Shown here in pieces: positions 4,990-5,862 of a stretch of DNA of 5,862 nucleotides; position 1 is the first letter of the stretch, and each line of letters starts with the position of its first letter. The translations under genes were made by a program, and so were the position numbers. The notes beneath the pieces were generated by a model, which saw only the letters and a list, made by a program, of their open reading frames with translations, was not told the origin of the DNA and did not search any database. Origin of the DNA: Planctomycetota bacterium (GTDB taxonomy: Bacteria > Planctomycetota > Phycisphaerae > Sedimentisphaerales > Anaerobacaceae); the NCBI GenBank assembly GCA_017885385.1, contig JAFNGF010000131.1:288-6149 (forward strand). Direction: 5' to 3'.

Positions 4990-5862
4990 ATGAATGCACA
5001 TGAACGTATCAAAGGGCGGCTGGTGGATTTTGCTCTCCGGGAGTTGCCGGAGCAGCAATCAGCCGAGGTCGAGGCGCATCTGACCAAGTGTCAGCAGTGC
5101 AGTAGTGAGCTAAGACGACTCCAGGCAGTACTTCAATGCGCTGCCGGCAGAAGGGAGCTGTCGGCTGACGAGCAGGTGTGTGAATCAGCAAAACAAACGC
5201 TCCTTGCCGTTGTGACAAATCGAGAAACAAGACAACCCACCTCCAGGCTGACCATCTGCCTGGAGTCTATAAGGAGAACAATTATGAAAAGCCCAATTAC
5301 AAAATTAGCCGCTGCCGCGGTGATAGTCATAGGCGCATTTCTTGCGATACAGCATTTTGGCGGCTCAATGGATGGCGCAAGTGCAGCTTGGGCGGATGTG
5401 AGGGCCGCATTTTTGGCCCAGTCATGGGTACACCTGAAGTACGATAGCGGCCGAGAACAGTGGATTTCACTGGAAGACGGCAAATTCTACTATAAGAACG
5501 AAGATGGCCGGAAGGTCTTCGTAGATAGGGTTTCGAATATTCGCCTGATATATTCGCCAGATTTAGGGGAGCACATCTCACAGGACAGGCCGGCAGTTTA
5601 TCTTGGTGGTGTGATTCCTCCGTGGCAGCCCAAAACAGCTTGGGAAATTGTTGTTGGGAATTTAGAGGCAATGACAGGGCAGGTTGTTAGAGATACAGAG
5701 GTGCAAAAGGAAATTGAGCGGCTGGATAATATGGAATTGGTAAGATTTGACGTGTATCACTATGACGCGATAGGCAGACGATTGTTAGTGAGGCAGTTAT
5801 GGGCGAATCCGGAGACACGATTACCTGTAAGAATCTGGGAAAGACTGCAGCTTGCCGAGCGA
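4990..5862 (+). CDS. Putative transmembrane anti-sigma factor with extracytoplasmic sensor-like domain (runs off right edge)
   Basis: The frame is open from ATG 4990 to the window end (291 residues). Residues 1-50 form a zinc-associated anti-sigma (ZAS) domain: EAHLTKCQQC gives H30, C34 and C37 in the canonical H-x3-C-x2-C spacing. Residues about 51-98 are a linker with extra cysteines (C50, C64, C90). KLAAAAVIVIGAFLAIQHF (105-123) is one membrane segment, followed by GGSMDGASAAWADV and a beta-rich region with LEDGKFYYKNEDGRKVF and, near the edge, LWANPETRLPVRIW, which recalls the WxDPxTGLPxRxE motif of LolA/RseB-like domains. ZAS anti-sigma factors hold their sigma factor at the membrane until an outside signal arrives; the partner is the ECF factor 16 bp upstream. 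The 4990 start has TAGGA about 10 nt upstream. A much better internal start exists at 5284 (M99), so the locus may encode two forms or two genes fused by loss of a stop. Confidence 0.8.
   Translation, partial: MNAHERIKGRLVDFALRELPEQQSAEVEAHLTKCQQCSSELRRLQAVLQCAAGRRELSADEQVCESAKQTLLAVVTNRETRQPTSRLTICLESIRRTIMKSPITKLAAAAVIVIGAFLAIQHFGGSMDGASAAWADVRAAFLAQSWVHLKYDSGREQWISLEDGKFYYKNEDGRKVFVDRVSNIRLIYSPDLGEHISQDRPAVYLGGVIPPWQPKTAWEIVVGNLEAMTGQVVRDTEVQKEIERLDNMELVRFDVYHYDAIGRRLLVRQLWANPETRLPVRIWERLQLAER
5241..5265 (+). promoter_or_regulatory. Stem-loop just upstream of the internal start in the anti-sigma frame
   Basis: CTCCAGGC (5241-5248) and GCCTGGAG (5258-5265) form a perfect 8-bp stem with a 9-nt loop, ending 5 nt before the AAGGAG site. 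It lies inside the open frame (residues about 85-92). The position is what one expects of an intercistronic processing or translation-control hairpin rather than of ordinary coding sequence. The role is inferred. Confidence 0.5.
5271..5286 (+). promoter_or_regulatory. Strong internal ribosome site and in-frame ATG
   Basis: AAGGAG (5271-5276) stands 7 nt before ATG 5284, ideal spacing and stronger than the site of the upstream 4990 start. Translation from here would give a protein starting MKSPITKLAAAAVIVIG, a typical signal/anchor N-terminus, with the sensor-like domain but no ZAS domain. The same bases encode IRRTIMKS in the long form. The site is seen in sequence; its use is inferred. Confidence 0.55.

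Overview
The window is about half G+C and reads as ordinary bacterial chromosome. The organism is most likely a planctomycete of the Phycisphaerae/Sedimentisphaerales type. The evidence is the discoidin-like protein at 3549-4271 and, above all, the ECF sigma factor followed by a protein with a KLAAAAVI-type membrane segment and an FGGS-DGAS stretch. I associate both with environmental Phycisphaerae genomes. This placement rests on recalled family resemblance, not on a search.

Left part (1 to about 3460, all minus strand) is a central-carbon operon in the order gap, pgk, rpe, accD. A good sigma70-type promoter (TTGACA, 17 bp, TAAAGT) lies upstream of gap, followed by a leader of about 85 nt with a 5'-terminal stem-loop and a strong Shine-Dalgarno site. 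GAPDH and phosphoglycerate kinase catalyse consecutive steps of lower glycolysis/gluconeogenesis. Ribulose-phosphate 3-epimerase links to the pentose phosphate pathway. AccD, which runs off the left edge, starts fatty-acid synthesis and overlaps the end of rpe by 17 bp. A GC-rich stem-loop without a U-tract sits between pgk and rpe.

Middle part (3549-4338, plus strand) is a divergently oriented gene for a membrane-anchored or secreted discoidin-like (galactose-binding fold) protein, ended by a clear intrinsic terminator. A compact cluster of palindromes lies inside the coding sequence just after the membrane segment and looks like an in-frame palindromic repeat insertion.

Right part (about 4340-5862, plus strand) is a regulatory pair: an ECF sigma factor, and 16 bp after it a reading frame with a zinc-binding anti-sigma motif (H-x3-C-x2-C), a linker, one membrane segment and an extracytoplasmic domain that runs off the right edge. 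The domain ends in an LWANPETRLPVRI-like motif reminiscent of LolA/RseB folds. Within this uninterrupted frame, a perfect 8-bp stem-loop, a textbook AAGGAG site and an in-frame ATG sit just before the membrane segment. The locus could therefore make both a full anti-sigma factor and a short form lacking the zinc domain. The sigma gene's leader carries a 9-bp direct repeat, a 7-bp stem-loop and a 12-bp perfect palindrome. The sigma/anti-sigma locus is the most interesting part of the window.
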